NCBI GenBank assembly: GCA_001692895.1 | Contig: KV748189.1 | Coordinates: 566,432-630,431 of the forward strand | From: Cenococcum geophilum 1.58 | Lineage: Eukaryota > Ascomycota > Dothideomycetes > Gloniales > Gloniaceae | Length of the DNA stretch: 64,000 nt | Direction: 5' to 3' | Shown here: piece after piece, positions 1-11,209 of the stretch | How the letters are laid out: each line of letters starts with the position of its first letter | How positions within the stretch are numbered: the stretch's first letter is position 1 | The notes under the pieces: model-generated | Database searches by the model: none | Seen by the model: only the letters and a program-made list of their open reading frames with translations | What the model was told of the DNA's origin: nothing | Translations under genes and position numbers: made by a program

Positions 1-599
1 GTCGATTAGAGGTACTAAGTAGTGTGGCGACGCTATATAGGGACGGACGTTACTTATTAAGTAAACTTCGCTTTATTAGCAGTAATAAAAAGACCGGCAA
101 AGAGTAATCTAGAACTAGTTTTGGAACCTCTAAATTTAGAAGGGTGCCTTTAGTTATATAAGCCTAAGAGCCAGAAATAGTATTTAGAGAGTCCAGAAAT
201 AGAGCCTCTACTACTTTAAGTCAATCTTCTTCTTTAAAAGGCCCCGTAAGCACTAACTATACTTAGAAACGTCATATCCTTATCTCTATCTAGACTCTCT
301 TAAACTATATAACCTCTAACTATATTACAAACAATATATTTACCTCTACTCTCCTTACCAATAGAACTCCTTAAGCACGTCCTTAAGTACTTACCTATTT
401 AAGACATCCGCAACGTAATACATGGCTCTTAATAACTCTATTTTATAGGTCTAAATACTTTTTAGCGGAAGTATTATTATAAAGTAAAAGTCAATACATC
501 GCTAAAAGGCTTAGTAGAGTTTAAAGAATTCCTAAGGCGTAAGCCTTGTTATTATATTAAAGAAATCACCCTCAATATAACCTTACTAGACTAGCGTGG

Positions 600-1450
600 A
601 CGTCGGCTATTATTAAGCCCTCTTGCCTCTCTCCTTGTTAAAAGCTTAAGGGTTATAAAGAATTTTACCACAATTGTATATTATAATACTCCTTACCGCT
701 ATAGATATAGAGACGAATATAAACTTGCGATTATACTATTAGTAATAGTAAAAGCTTTACAAAATAGACCCCTTAAACTCCGACTAGAAAATATAAGGTC
801 TAAAGACCTTCGTAATCTAGATAAATACTTATTAGTTCTTAAGCACGTAAAACTCCTAGATCTTACAGTTATGCTTAGTAGATTTTCGTAGCCGCGGATA
901 GGCAGTCCTTCTTAGTTTATACCTTACTTATTAAACCTTAAAACTCTATTATTATTTATTAAAGCATTTAAACCGGGTGATCGGAGTGCTATTATAGGCA
1001 TATTAGAAAATATTAGTTCTAAGTAGCTACGAGAGTTAACTATATCTGGGTGCACGATAGGTTATTAAAGTCTTAGAACTATCCTATAACCATTTAAAGG
1101 TTTACTTAAGGCTTTAACTTTAATAAACGTAAAACTTTATAACCTTAGCGAGTTTATAAGATATATAATTCTTCATCTTAATACTAAGTATATCCGCCTT
1201 TGGAGTATTACAATAAATAGTAGATATATTAGGTTTTCCGAATATTATAGAAGTAACGTAGGCCTTTTAGATAAGCTAGTTACTAATCTTAAGTATAGGC
1301 TCTAATATTAACTTAAATTTGCTACTTTGTTACTCTAACATTACCACTCTATCTAGCTAAGGTTGTAATATAGCCGGGCTAGGACGGATTTTAAAATTTC
1401 CAACCTATATTAGGCGCTTCCGCCTACGCAAATATATATAGAGGGCAATT
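600..1450 (+). pseudogene. RIP-degraded leucine-rich repeat / F-box-like protein fragment
   Basis: Between about 697 and 1265 the plus strand reads as a leucine-rich protein if RIP stop codons are read through. Segments such as LRLENIRSKDLRNLDKYLL, LRELTISGC and LKALTLINVKLYNL repeat an L-x-x-L-x-L spacing typical of the leucine-rich regions that follow the F-box in many fungal proteins. No F-box could be read with confidence upstream (1-600), where frames change repeatedly. Stops are mainly TAG and TAA, as expected from CAG, CAA and TGG after C-to-T or G-to-A change. It does not look like a transposon protein. The family assignment rests on the leucine pattern alone; another solenoid protein is possible. 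Confidence 0.35.
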
Positions 1451-2742
1451 ACTATAATAATAAATACGAAAATAGCTACTATAATACCTACAACTCCGCC
1501 ACTACCTAAGGACTTATAGTTAGAGACTTTTCGTTAACTATTAAGAATCTTGTTACTACTTATTTGTTAATATACGCATCTCTACTATAGGGTTTAACTT
1601 ACCTTATTACTTAAAACATAGTTTTTAATTTAAATCCCTTTAAAGGTTTAAGGGAGACCCTGTACTTATATATATTATTACTAGCTCCCAATTGCTAAAA
1701 ATAAAGAGGCCCTAGAAAAGGATCTTATACTCTACTATATTTAGAAAATAATATTATTTAAAAAAGTTTGTAATATAAATCTACCTATAGCAGCCCTCTC
1801 GTCTACTATTAAAAGGATATATAGCATAAACGATTCTATCTCTATTACACGCCTATTAAGGCCTATACGCCCTATAAAACCGTCTTACCGCAGTCGTCTA
1901 AAACTCTATCTCGCTCGCGTCTCTCGTTAGTTTTTCAATTTAGGCTATAAATTAGAACTAAGTAGCTCCTATATTTCGATTAAAGAACCTCCGCTACTAT
2001 ATTATAATAATATTAACTATAAGACTAGGGTCTCAATTAGCTAATCCTTAAATCTCTTAGATAATAGGAGCATAATATTTAGATCATTAGATTCTAGGAA
2101 ATATATATTTAAGCCTAGCTACTAGAATGCGGAACCGTTAAAAGCTAAATAGGGCCCGGTTTAGGGTTCTATAGGGGGTCCCTCCCCCCTATATAAATAG
2201 CCTAGATCCTTATCAATATAATCCTAATACGAGTTCTAATAGAAACACTATTTAGGTTTAGTTAATACTAAATAAGCTAGGGTTTGCTTTAAATACTAGC
2301 ACATATATATAACCCACAGGCCTTTCAACATCCTAGGATATTAAAATATTTAGGAAAGTGACTTTTTGATTCCCTAAAGCCGTCTAACGTGATATATATA
2401 ACTACTTTTATCAATAAATATAAAAAGAGAAGAAAACTGTTAATCTAGACCCCAAGATAGGTCGCGCTATTTTTAGTATATAAAGTATACCTATATAACT
2501 CCGGAAACGGTTCTTATAAGGGTATTAAAACCTTGCCTAAATCGATTCCTATACAATTTCAGCATATAGAACTTTAGCTATAACTAAAACGTGGAATAAA
2601 TAAGATCTTTAGCGTAGAGGTTATTAAAGAATGCATTCTCCCGATATACGCTTAACTACTTATATATCCTTTTGGTCTAACATTCTCGCAGGATAAGATA
2701 ATAGCTGCTAATTATAAGAGCAGAGTAAATTCTTTAATATAA
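1451..2742. other. AT-rich stretch, no gene recognised
   Basis: RIP-mutated sequence with no frame that I can assign. Around 2490-2740 a plus-strand frame can be read into the following Cdc48-like fragment and may be its N-terminal part. A short C/G-rich tract lies at about 2165-2195, and no terminal repeat was found. Confidence 0.4.
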
Positions 2743-3345
2743 GTGTCCAAGCATTATTATAAAGCTTTAAATATTACTAAGTTAATTAATAATAGCGTTG
2801 CCAAAACTATCAGCACTAATAGCTCTACTATCGCCCTTTTAAATAATACTATAAATACCTCTAAGTTTTCTTATAGGAATATCATATTAGTTAAAGGTCA
2901 AGCAGGAAAAAGTACAGTCCTAATTATATTAAGGAATGATGGGCTAGAGGACGGTATCGCTTAAGTAGATTATATTGTTTGTGATAATCTTTAGGCCGCA
3001 ACTAGTAATAGCATTTAGATATATCCATATCTAGATATTAAACCGGTAGGTATTTCTATTAATTTAATAATAATACTAACTATATTTAGGCCAAGCGTAT
3101 TACTATTCGTCCTATTCAGAGCAGTATTACTAAATCACTATTTAATAACTTTCTCGTTCCCTACTTTTAGGGGGCCTACCAGCTAGTACACCAGGGTAAT
3201 AACTTTATAGCTTATAACGGCATAGAGCAAGTTAAATTCGAAGTTATTAAGGTAGACCCTCTAGAATTTGGCATTGTTATATAGGATACAGTTATTTACA
3301 ATAGTAAGCCAATCCGACGTAAAAGTAGCCTATTAACTTTATTCA
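2743..3345 (+). pseudogene. Cdc48/p97 N-domain-like protein, degraded
   Basis: Read through stops and one frame change near 3090, this stretch follows the N-terminal double-psi barrel and following barrel of Cdc48/p97. The order is: NSSTIALLNN, a basic strand pair (NIILVKGQAGKSTVLIIL), VDYIVCDNL, IYPYLDIKPVG, TIRPIQSSI, LVPYF-GAYQLVHQGNNF, then EQVKFEVIKVDPLEFGIVI-DTVIYNSKPI. The same blocks occur in the same order in Cdc48 N-domains. The AAA ATPase modules that should follow were not found after 3345, so this is either an N-domain-only paralogue or a truncated copy. The function would be adaptor or ubiquitin-ligand binding by analogy only. It is not the housekeeping CDC48 gene. Similarity was judged by eye. 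Confidence 0.55.
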
Positions 3346-3779
3346 CGTATAAGTTAATAAAGGCCCCGTTTAGTCTCAGCCTAAAGCTTTAGCTTAATAA
3401 TAAGTATAAAAACACAATGTATAAAAACACAACTTGGTAGAAAGAATGCCTTTATAGCATAGGTAAGTACATAGGCGTATACGAGCTGGATACGTTAGAC
3501 TAGAGTTAGAAACTTATTATATAGATTGGGCCACGATATAGACTTCCATATTATCTACGTAACCTAAATTAAATTAATAAAGAAACTTAATGGACAAGTA
3601 TTTTGGCATATAAAGTTTGCTGCTATACTAGTATTATAACTAGGAGTTAAGCAGGAGATAGATATAATACATTAATTATAGAACCAGTACTCCTGATATC
3701 CTATTATTAGTGCTTGGTTAACTATTATAAATTCTACGTACTAGAAATAGAGCATTAGTCGTCTACGGTAAGGGTCGGC

Positions 3780-4740
3780 TAAAGTAGCACAGTAAGTGAT
3801 TTTAAGTTAACTAATTACTATTTTTGGAAGGGCTTTATTCCGGCTCCCTTTCGCTCTAAATTCTAACTAGAGCCAATTTTACCACTAGCTATTCCGGGAT
3901 ACCTAGGGCGAAATAATCCCTTTCCTAAATTTTTGGTTTTTTAGGATAAGAATACTCTAGAAATATTTAAATTTTAAGGGGCCTATATATAGATAAGATA
4001 AAAATTCAATCCTAGAATAGCTTTGCCTTAAAGAGCAAATATTAAGCGTGCTAAGTGGAGGACTTAGTGTTAACAACGGTTATCTAAATATATTTATAAG
4101 GGTATAGAACTTTTAACTAGCGGACTAGAGTTACTAATTAAGTTTTAAAGCTAGTAAATTAGGGATCTCAATTAAACCGTCACGAGTCCGTCTAATTGCG
4201 GGTCCTAATAATCCTTATAATTAGACATTTCTGCCTAAGAAGCGGCATTTATTTAGAAAATATATAAGTAAGCATTTAATTAGAGCGTATATAGAACTAT
4301 ACCGTAACGTAGGTGTATCGTTTAAAGCTATTCCCGCTAGTACATCTATATATTGCACAGATTATTTAAAGGAGGATACTTCTTAGTAAGAAGACGTAAG
4401 CTTTATAAGGAAAATTAAAAAATTAGAAGCAGAGAATAGCAGATTAACCGTTAAGCTTAACTATTAGCGGGATTAGGCAATTAAAGAGTCTAAATTAAAA
4501 GGATACGTAGAGGAGGAAGTAAACGAACTAAGACCTGCACTCTAAGCAGCCTAAGCTAATATTTAACAAATGTAGTAGACAATAAACAATTGGGCGTAGA
4601 TAGCAGATCATTTTAGAAAATCTGTAATTAGCTCTTACTAGGCTATGCAGGAAGTAAAGTCTAAGTTAGAGTTTACCCCCCTACCTAACTAGCAAGGCCT
4701 AGGTTTAGATCAATTTCTTATACTAAATTAAGTGTAGCGT
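3780..4740 (+). pseudogene. Unrecognised protein with C-terminal coiled coil, degraded
   Basis: A long plus-strand frame can be followed through several stops: a hydrophobic or aromatic N-terminal part (WKGFIPAPFRSKF, AIPGYLGRNNPFPKFLVF), a basic middle (RANIKRAKWRT) and a charged helical end from about 4390 to 4640 (EDVSFIRKIKKLEAEN, then ESKLKGYVEEEVNELRPAL). I do not recognise the family. It follows the Cdc48-N-like fragment on the same strand with a gap of about 430 bases and could be the C-terminal part of the same gene, because that gap also contains scattered open segments. No transposon motif is visible. Confidence 0.35.
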
Positions 4741-4825
4741 AGTAATAACTTAGCAGGTATATAGAAAAAGTCTTAAATTTATTTATATCTTGGGTGTATT
4801 ACTATATTACGTTAGGCTTTTTTTT

Positions 4826-4859
4826 ATATAGCGGTTTTTATTAACCGCTTTTTATATAA
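4826..4859. repeat. Short inverted repeat, possible 3'-end hairpin
   Basis: A near-perfect palindrome built around AGCGGTTTTTATTAACCGCT, flanked by T-rich and A-rich sequence. It lies about 90 bases downstream of the last coding-like codon of the preceding fragment. It could be a remnant terminus of a small element or simply a 3'-end hairpin. Confidence 0.35.
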
Positions 4860-6239
4860 ACCTCGATTAGAATAGCCGAGAGAGTAACAGGCTCTTTCTA
4901 CCGTTGCTACTCCTCTGGGCTTGATATTATAAGCAGCTTCTAATAAAAGTCTACAAACCTATAAACTGCTCTAGACCTACTCGACTATCTATATATTAAA
5001 ACTGCATCAATTACCCTAGAGCGCCTAGTAGCCCTACTGCCTAAACAAAGCATTAGTAGAGGTAGTTTAAGGGATACTAGGTCTATAGTTAATATCTATA
5101 GAACTTATAAAAGTCTCTAGGCTCTTACTAGTTCTCTCGATAATACTAAGGGCTATACTTTCTTAGGCCGGATTTAGGAGCTAGGAGAAGTTTTAATAAT
5201 AGCCGTAATAGCGGGGCAATCTACAATTTAGCGGGATGCTTAAAGATAGGACGGGCTAGAGCATGGGCTCCTAGACCTAGTAGTTAGGAAGAGCGTTAGA
5301 TATAGCTGCAGCAGCTAGATATACTGCAACTGTTATATAATCCTAAATAACATTAATAGGTAGAGTTTACCTACTTAATTTATACTTAAGATAACTACGG
5401 CTGCCGGGTATACTAAAATTATTATAATAATGCTCTATCGCTAGGTATACTACAACTATTACCGCTATAGAGAGGTACGACGCTTAATACTAAAGAGGAT
5501 GTTTCGGTTAAGTATAAGAGGTATTTTAGGTTTCAATTAAGCTTAGGAGAGAGGAAGCGGATCAAGTAGGAAGTAAATTAGCTGTAAAGGGGCTGTATTA
5601 TAGTAAGGTTAAGTCAATACTTAAGCTCTTTATAAATATATATCCTAAGCTTTATATAGCAGTAGATATCATAACACACCATAATAGTTCAAATGTAGTA
5701 AAAGTTAAGAGGGCATTAAGGAGAGTGCTATTTCTAAAACAGGCATATAACAAGTCAATATACATATTTTATATATCTGATCTTTTATCCAAAGTTCACG
5801 ATATAAGGTAGCTCTTATATTATAAACACGTAGATAGAATATTATATAAACCAAACCATAAAAATGGAAAATATAAAAATCGGTCTTTTATTAGTCTAAC
5901 AATATCAAATCTACAATTTCTAAGGTTGAATACTCTTTTGGCGTAGTATAACTATATAAACCGATAGGATAGCTAGGCACCAAGCCTATAGACTACTATC
6001 TCAAACGTAGATTAATCTTATCCTCATTAATCGTATCTTTATTTCCTAAAATCTCGGTTTTAGAGGCCGTATTTGATATATAGAGGTCTAAGCTAGGAAG
6101 ACTCTAAGAACTCTTATCGCTTATAACGCTTATACTACGAGGTGGTATAGAGACGGTCTTAAACGCTAGAGTGGGGTGTAGACCTACGCTTTTACTCTAT
6201 AGGTTATCGAACTAGGAATAGTACCACTTAATAAAACGT
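4860..6239. other. AT-rich stretch with a short unassigned open segment
   Basis: RIP-mutated. From about 5530 to 5820 a plus-strand frame is open with few stops (EADQVGSKLAVKGLYYSKVK and following), but it resembles nothing I know. The rest, 4860-5520 and 5830-6239, shows no assignable frame. Confidence 0.35.
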
Positions 6240-8990
6240 AAGGAATCTATACCTACCTATTTTTTTTAGTCCGGAGATTCCAACCTCTATTTGCTTTGGC
6301 CTTGACTTATATTACTCCTCTTATATTTCTTAGCTATCTTAATCTTGTCTTTAAGGTTACCTTCTACCTCGTCTTCTTTAAGATAATCTCTGTTCCCGTA
6401 ACGGTTTAAGACATACCGCCAGAAACTATAAAAATTGCTTAGATAATAGTAATATAACGCTATACTATCTAATATCTTACACTGATTATCTAGGTAGGGA
6501 GAGGGCCAGGTACGGTTATTGATGTGGATCTCTATATAATCCTATAACTTAGTGCTCCTTATCTACTACTATATTCTTAATAATACTAAAAGTCCGGCGT
6601 TATAAAGGTAGAAGGTATAGTACCCGGTACGAATAAGGGTGTGTTAATATATCGTAATCTTACACCTAAACGACTCTATAGATGTAAGATGATTTTGGTA
6701 GTACGTCTCCTATTTTTACTTATTACTAAACTATTTAAAGTATAGGAAGCAATAAATTAGCTTATGTTCCTTTCGGCTAAGCCTTATAGTAAGTTCCCTA
6801 CGGCGGCAACCGTAGATATAGCTGCTTCGTTGCGGTTTTTTAAAACTATACTAATTAGTATTATAGTATAGCTTTAGGTAGTAGATGGTGGCAACCTTTG
6901 TATATACTTACCGCAGCCTTTAATCAGACACTCTCTATTGATTGGCTCTTCTCCTAGTTGGTAGATAACTTATAGGTCTCGCTTATATAAGGAGAGGAGA
7001 TCTTTAACTACTATTAGCTTCTCTTTCTTTAATAATACTTTTATAGATTTCTATATTTTGGCGATACGGGCGCGCTCTAGCATAACTCTAAAGATATCCC
7101 TAATAATATTAGTCTTAGCAGGATCTTTTAGAAGCTCTTTCCCTCGAGATAGAATCTTCTAATCCCTTCTCTTACGTACCTAGTCCTATTAGTACTAATA
7201 ATAAGCTTTTTCCCTAATCTATTTATAATGGAGTCTAAGCTCCAATTTTATATTAGAGATTTTACTCTTATTAGTACCGCTTAGTTTTAGCTATTAGGCT
7301 TTTTTCTCTAGCTTTATAAGTTCCGGATTATACGAAATAGATTCTTCTATTTTAGCTAGTAGAATAATTAAAAGACCCTATTCTTAGTACCTCCTAGCGC
7401 CCTAAAGATATTCGATATACTAAGTCTTAGCTAGCTTGTCTAAATATACTACTATTATATTTACTGCTATAATATTAGCGATATAAGCCTAGCTATAAAT
7501 TTTAGGGTCTCTCTAGTTTAAAAGCTATGACTATTTAGCCTTAGTTACCGTTTTTAAAGAAATAGTTAGTAAATTAAATATAGGTAATTAGCGTGAATAT
7601 AATAAAAGAAAGTATCTAACTGGATATTAACTTACTATTAACTTTATTTGCTAAACCTTAATATATTAAGTAAATAGTAATACACCTAAAGAACCCCAAG
7701 TTCTCTAAGGCCAGTTGTAATAGCTTATGAAAGACCATATTATTAAACGGCGCGTCCTTAGAAATGCATCTATTTATAGAAATTATTCGTATTACTAGTT
7801 TCTCTAAGGCCTCTTCTTTCTATTAAAGAACTACCTTATCCTTACTAGAGATAATCTCTTACTCCTATAAATCTGCTAGAGGATTATACCTAAAGAGTAT
7901 ATTGTCTATAAAAGCGAGTGCTAGAAGGAATAGCGCGGCGTTAAATCTAAGGACTTTATTCTCTATAAATAGAATTCTAAACCTAAGTAGCCCTATTATT
8001 AGCTTACTTACTAAAATAAGTAGAGTAGCTAGGGAGTATAGTACTTTATAAATTTTAGATCTTAATTGTTTTTTATAAAACGCTAGTTAAGTTAATAATT
8101 TATAACCTAGCCGTCCGGAACGCGCTAAAGAAAAATTTTAATATCCTAGAAAGTTAGATATAGCTTAAAATTAATACTAGATATTACCTACTTTATAGCG
8201 TATACCTCTATCTTTCTATAATAGCTTAGGAATAAAAGCGCCAATTCTTACTCTAGAAAAACAGAAACTTAAAATAGCGAATATAAGCTAAATTCTGTAG
8301 CGTTTGTGGATAAATTTAGGATTATCTATAGCCTATATAGAGTTAAGGAGGTTAATAAGATTCTGCTTTATAAAATTATATTTCGGCCTTTCTATATACT
8401 TAATAGTGCCATTTTTAATAAGAGTATTATAGATCTACTAGTAGTATTGCAGGTTAGCGATATTATCTCGTAAACACTATAAGAGACACTTATATGGAAA
8501 ACATTACTCCTATCCTATATATTGATTTTAGTATTAGTAAGCCGCTTAAAGCTACTAAAAAATCTTTCTATAAAATTTAATACCGATAATCGGATAGGGT
8601 TAAGAGAGATTTATCCTTTTAAGGTTTTAATATAGAAGCGAATAAAATCCTTAATAGTCGCTAGGTTGGGAGCTTGCGCTCCTCTAGTAAGGCACTTCTC
8701 CTTATTATTACTATCCGCTGCTATCTATCTATTTTCCTAAAGTTAGCATAGTTCTTAAAGGTAATTTATAGTCTACCTACTCCTTATATAGGATTAAAGC
8801 CCAGTCTTAAAGTTCTTCGGTTACTTTAATATATTTATTTTTATCCTTTATAGAATCTTTCTCTTAGTAAGCTCCCCTTTAGTAGCTGTTAGCTATAGCG
8901 CGTGCCTAGCGCTTATAGGCGGTAGGTTTCCTTTTAGCTATAGACGGCTAAGGCTATAGTTATGCAACGTAATATAAACTAGAATGCAAA
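6240..8990 (-). pseudogene. DUF3435 tyrosine recombinase (Starship captain-like), RIP-degraded
   Basis: On the minus strand, reading through stops, the protein has the block order of the fungal DUF3435 family (often labelled FluG-domain or C2H2 proteins), now known as the captain tyrosine recombinases of Starship elements. Blocks seen are IGLLRFRILFIENKVLRFNAAL followed by LALAFIDNILF; the segment FNNMVFHKLLQLALENLGFF; a TIYLI-x-x-GLANKVNSK block corresponding to the H-x-x-R box (His now Tyr and the Arg codons altered, each explainable by RIP); a PKIYSQAYIANT block carrying the presumed catalytic tyrosine; and a C-terminal GEEPINRECLIKGCGKYI-RLPPS segment matching the family's zinc-finger-like tail. 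It is inactive. The start is uncertain, near 8960-8990. The opposite-strand neighbours do not encode transposon functions. Confidence 0.7.
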
Positions 8991-9139
8991 AGGATTATTA
9001 ATAAAGATTGCGTAGGAAGTAATGGAGAGGAGCAAATAGAGCTAGAGGCTATTTGTAACATTTCGAGGGGAAAGATAGAAAAGTCACAGACCCCCTTCCT
9101 TAGGATCCTTTCCTCTATAGTCCAAATTAGCGCTTTAAA

Positions 9140-9310
9140 AGGAGGTCGGTTCGGGCTACAGGGTGAGGCTAGGTGACGGTAAGTGGGCAGCGGGTAAGTA
9201 ACTATGTGATGAGTTGCATATAAGTGAGCGAGGGTAAGCGAGAGTGAGCATCGTCACCCATACTTAGGTGTCGCATCACCTAACTCACCCGGCTCACCCC
9301 GTTAAAGCGG
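9140..9310. repeat. GC-rich block of GGTGA/GTGAGC motifs with an imperfect inverted repeat
   Basis: Unlike its surroundings this block keeps many TG and CA dinucleotides. Motifs GGGTGAG-CTAGGTGA (about 9161-9178) and their reverse complement TCACCTAACTCACCC (about 9275-9290) face each other, with further GTGAGCG and GTAAGCG copies between. It lies 150-300 bases upstream of the DUF3435 pseudogene start. It could be a small MITE or terminal structure of a larger element; no target duplication was identified. Confidence 0.45.
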
Positions 9311-9449
9311 CACCGCCCTATTTTTGGCAGCATCTGGGGTCTCGCAGAAAAACCATGCTTTCATCCACCTAGGTAGGACATTTTAATGTTTATAATATTT
9401 TGATATTCGTCACGTGGATTCTGCTATAACTTACCGCGCGTAACTTTTT

Positions 9450-9510
9450 TTCTAACCAACCAGAAGCTAGCTTGGCGGGGTTTTCTAACCAATTAAAAGC
9501 TGGCTTGGCG
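9450..9510. repeat. Tandem pair of about 28 bp
   Basis: Two adjacent copies of a TTCTAACCAA...AGCT(A/G)GCTTGGCGGG unit, at about 9450-9478 and 9482-9510, differing by a few substitutions. They lie just outside the left end of the pogo-type element. Confidence 0.6.
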
Positions 9511-9546
9511 GGAGTTTGAAAATTCGAACACCTACACCTAAAAGTA

Positions 9547-9613
9547 TAGACCACTCGTAACGTAGGTCACCGGGTTATGACGGTCCACCTAGTTATGACG
9601 GAAATCTAACCGC
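9547..9613. repeat. Left terminal inverted repeat of pogo-type element
   Basis: From TAACGTAGGTCACCGGGTTA to AATCTAACCGC the sequence is the reverse complement of 19959-20024 with about one mismatch over the inner 55 bases. The outermost 10-12 bases are less well matched. Confidence 0.85.
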
Positions 9614-9727
9614 CTGTCTAATTAGGAAAGCGGTTTCCTATTTCGGTATTCTGCCGGAAAATATCGGTAGCCTTATAAACTTTTCAAACCTCCTTATCTA
9701 TTAACCTTATTATTAACGTTATTAACT

Positions 9728-10682
9728 ATGCCTCGTTGGCCTTAAGCTCCTAATACAGAAGAGAAGATATAGCTGGCTACTAAGGCCTGGAATTTGGGCT
9801 ACTATAAAAGCAAAGAAGCCTATATAGCCGTATACGAAATTGATCTAAATATATTTCGCCATTGCCTTAATGGAAAGCAAAGGTCTTATAAAGTCGCCCA
9901 CACTAACTAATATCGTATATATCCCGCTGGTGAGGATGCAATAGTTTAATATTATATATATCTTGCTAAATCCAGGTTTCTATATTAATATCGCGTTATT
10001 CGAGCCTTTTCTAACCTTATACTGCAGCGCGAATATACCCACCTTCTACGCTACCTTTTACTTGATCCTCTGGGCGAAAACTAGGTATATAAGTTTCTAA
10101 AACGGCAGGAAGGACTACGTATTTGCTATATACGCTCGCTTAATATAGAACGATCCCTTGCCGCTAATAATTCTAGCTGTATACAGTAGTTCTTTAATAA
10201 CTATACCGATGCTAAGACTTAGTATAATATTGCTGAATTGGATATTTAGAATATAGATGAGACTGGCTATACTATAGGCTTTGCTTATAGTGCTAAAGTA
10301 GTTATACTATAAAGCAATATTACCAATTTTAAGACAGTTGACGGCTTTAGAGAGTAGGTGTTATAGATTAACTTAATTGGTATATATGGCCAAATTATAC
10401 CACCGTTCTTTATTTTTAAGGGATACTAGTATATAGAAAGCCTATGGCAGGAAGCTGTAGAAGCTGTAGGTAACTATACGATTAAAATAAGTAAAAATGG
10501 CTAGTTAAATTAGCAACTCGATATAGCCTAGCTGCGACACTTTAAGTAATATACTTGGCAACTAAAGGTATAGTAGGCGAGTTAAAATAATTAGGAAGAC
10601 TCTTAATACTATAGCTATTAACTTCTTATTATAGACGGCCATAGTAGCCACGTTAATCTTAAGTTTATTAAGTTCTGCTAGT
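9728..10682 (+). pseudogene. Pogo-family transposase, 5' part
   Basis: Starting at the ATG at 9728 (MPRWP), the frame shows an N-terminal helix-turn-helix (EKI-LATKAWNLGYYKSKEA, then the NGKQ motif of psq-type domains), a CENP-B-type segment with the conserved WVYKFLKRQ-like stretch (now VYKFLKRQEGLR), and two DDE elements: NIDETGYTIGF with the first catalytic Asp, and LLIIDGHSSHVN with the second. In-frame TAG and TAA codons stand where Gln or Trp codons are expected. The frame ends at the CTAGT duplicated by insertion of Gypsy-A and is resumed at 18633. Confidence 0.85.
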
Positions 10683-11106
10683 TATTACGGACGCTTTAAG
10701 TACAATATTACGACTACTTAGGGAGGAGTCGGAAGAAGCTAGTTGGTTAATTTAGGCATGGTTTAGAATGGAGCCGATAGAGCTATATAACGAGGAATAG
10801 TAACTAATGTTATATAGGGTGATCTGTATAATCTATAAGATCTATATAATCTGTAATAGAGCAGATAGAGTATACGTATATTACATATAAGGAGGATTTC
10901 TTAGGAGTACGGTTGTGTATTTAAAGGACTATAGTCCCTACCTAGATAGTTCCTTCCTAGTAGTAATTCTTAGAATATAATTAGAGTTAATCTGTTGGGC
11001 AACCACTCTACTAGTTATTATTACGTTATTAACTTCAACTTGCTTTACCTATATACCTAACCTAATAATAAGCCTATTATAGTACCTACTATAAGGTTCT
11101 GTTATA
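10683..11106 (+). repeat. 5' LTR of Gypsy-A
   Basis: 424 bp. It starts TATTACGGACGC (RIP-altered from TGTTACGG) and ends GGTTCTGTTATA. It is the same length as the 3' LTR and, in inverted orientation, the same as the solo LTR at 53659. Confidence 0.9.
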
Positions 11107-11209
11107 TAATTACTACCTAATTACGGTAATAAGTGCAGAAAGTCAAATAATATGCTACCAAAAGCAGCCACCATAACGCCATTGACGGCAGTAACTACTT
11201 TAAGGTTAG

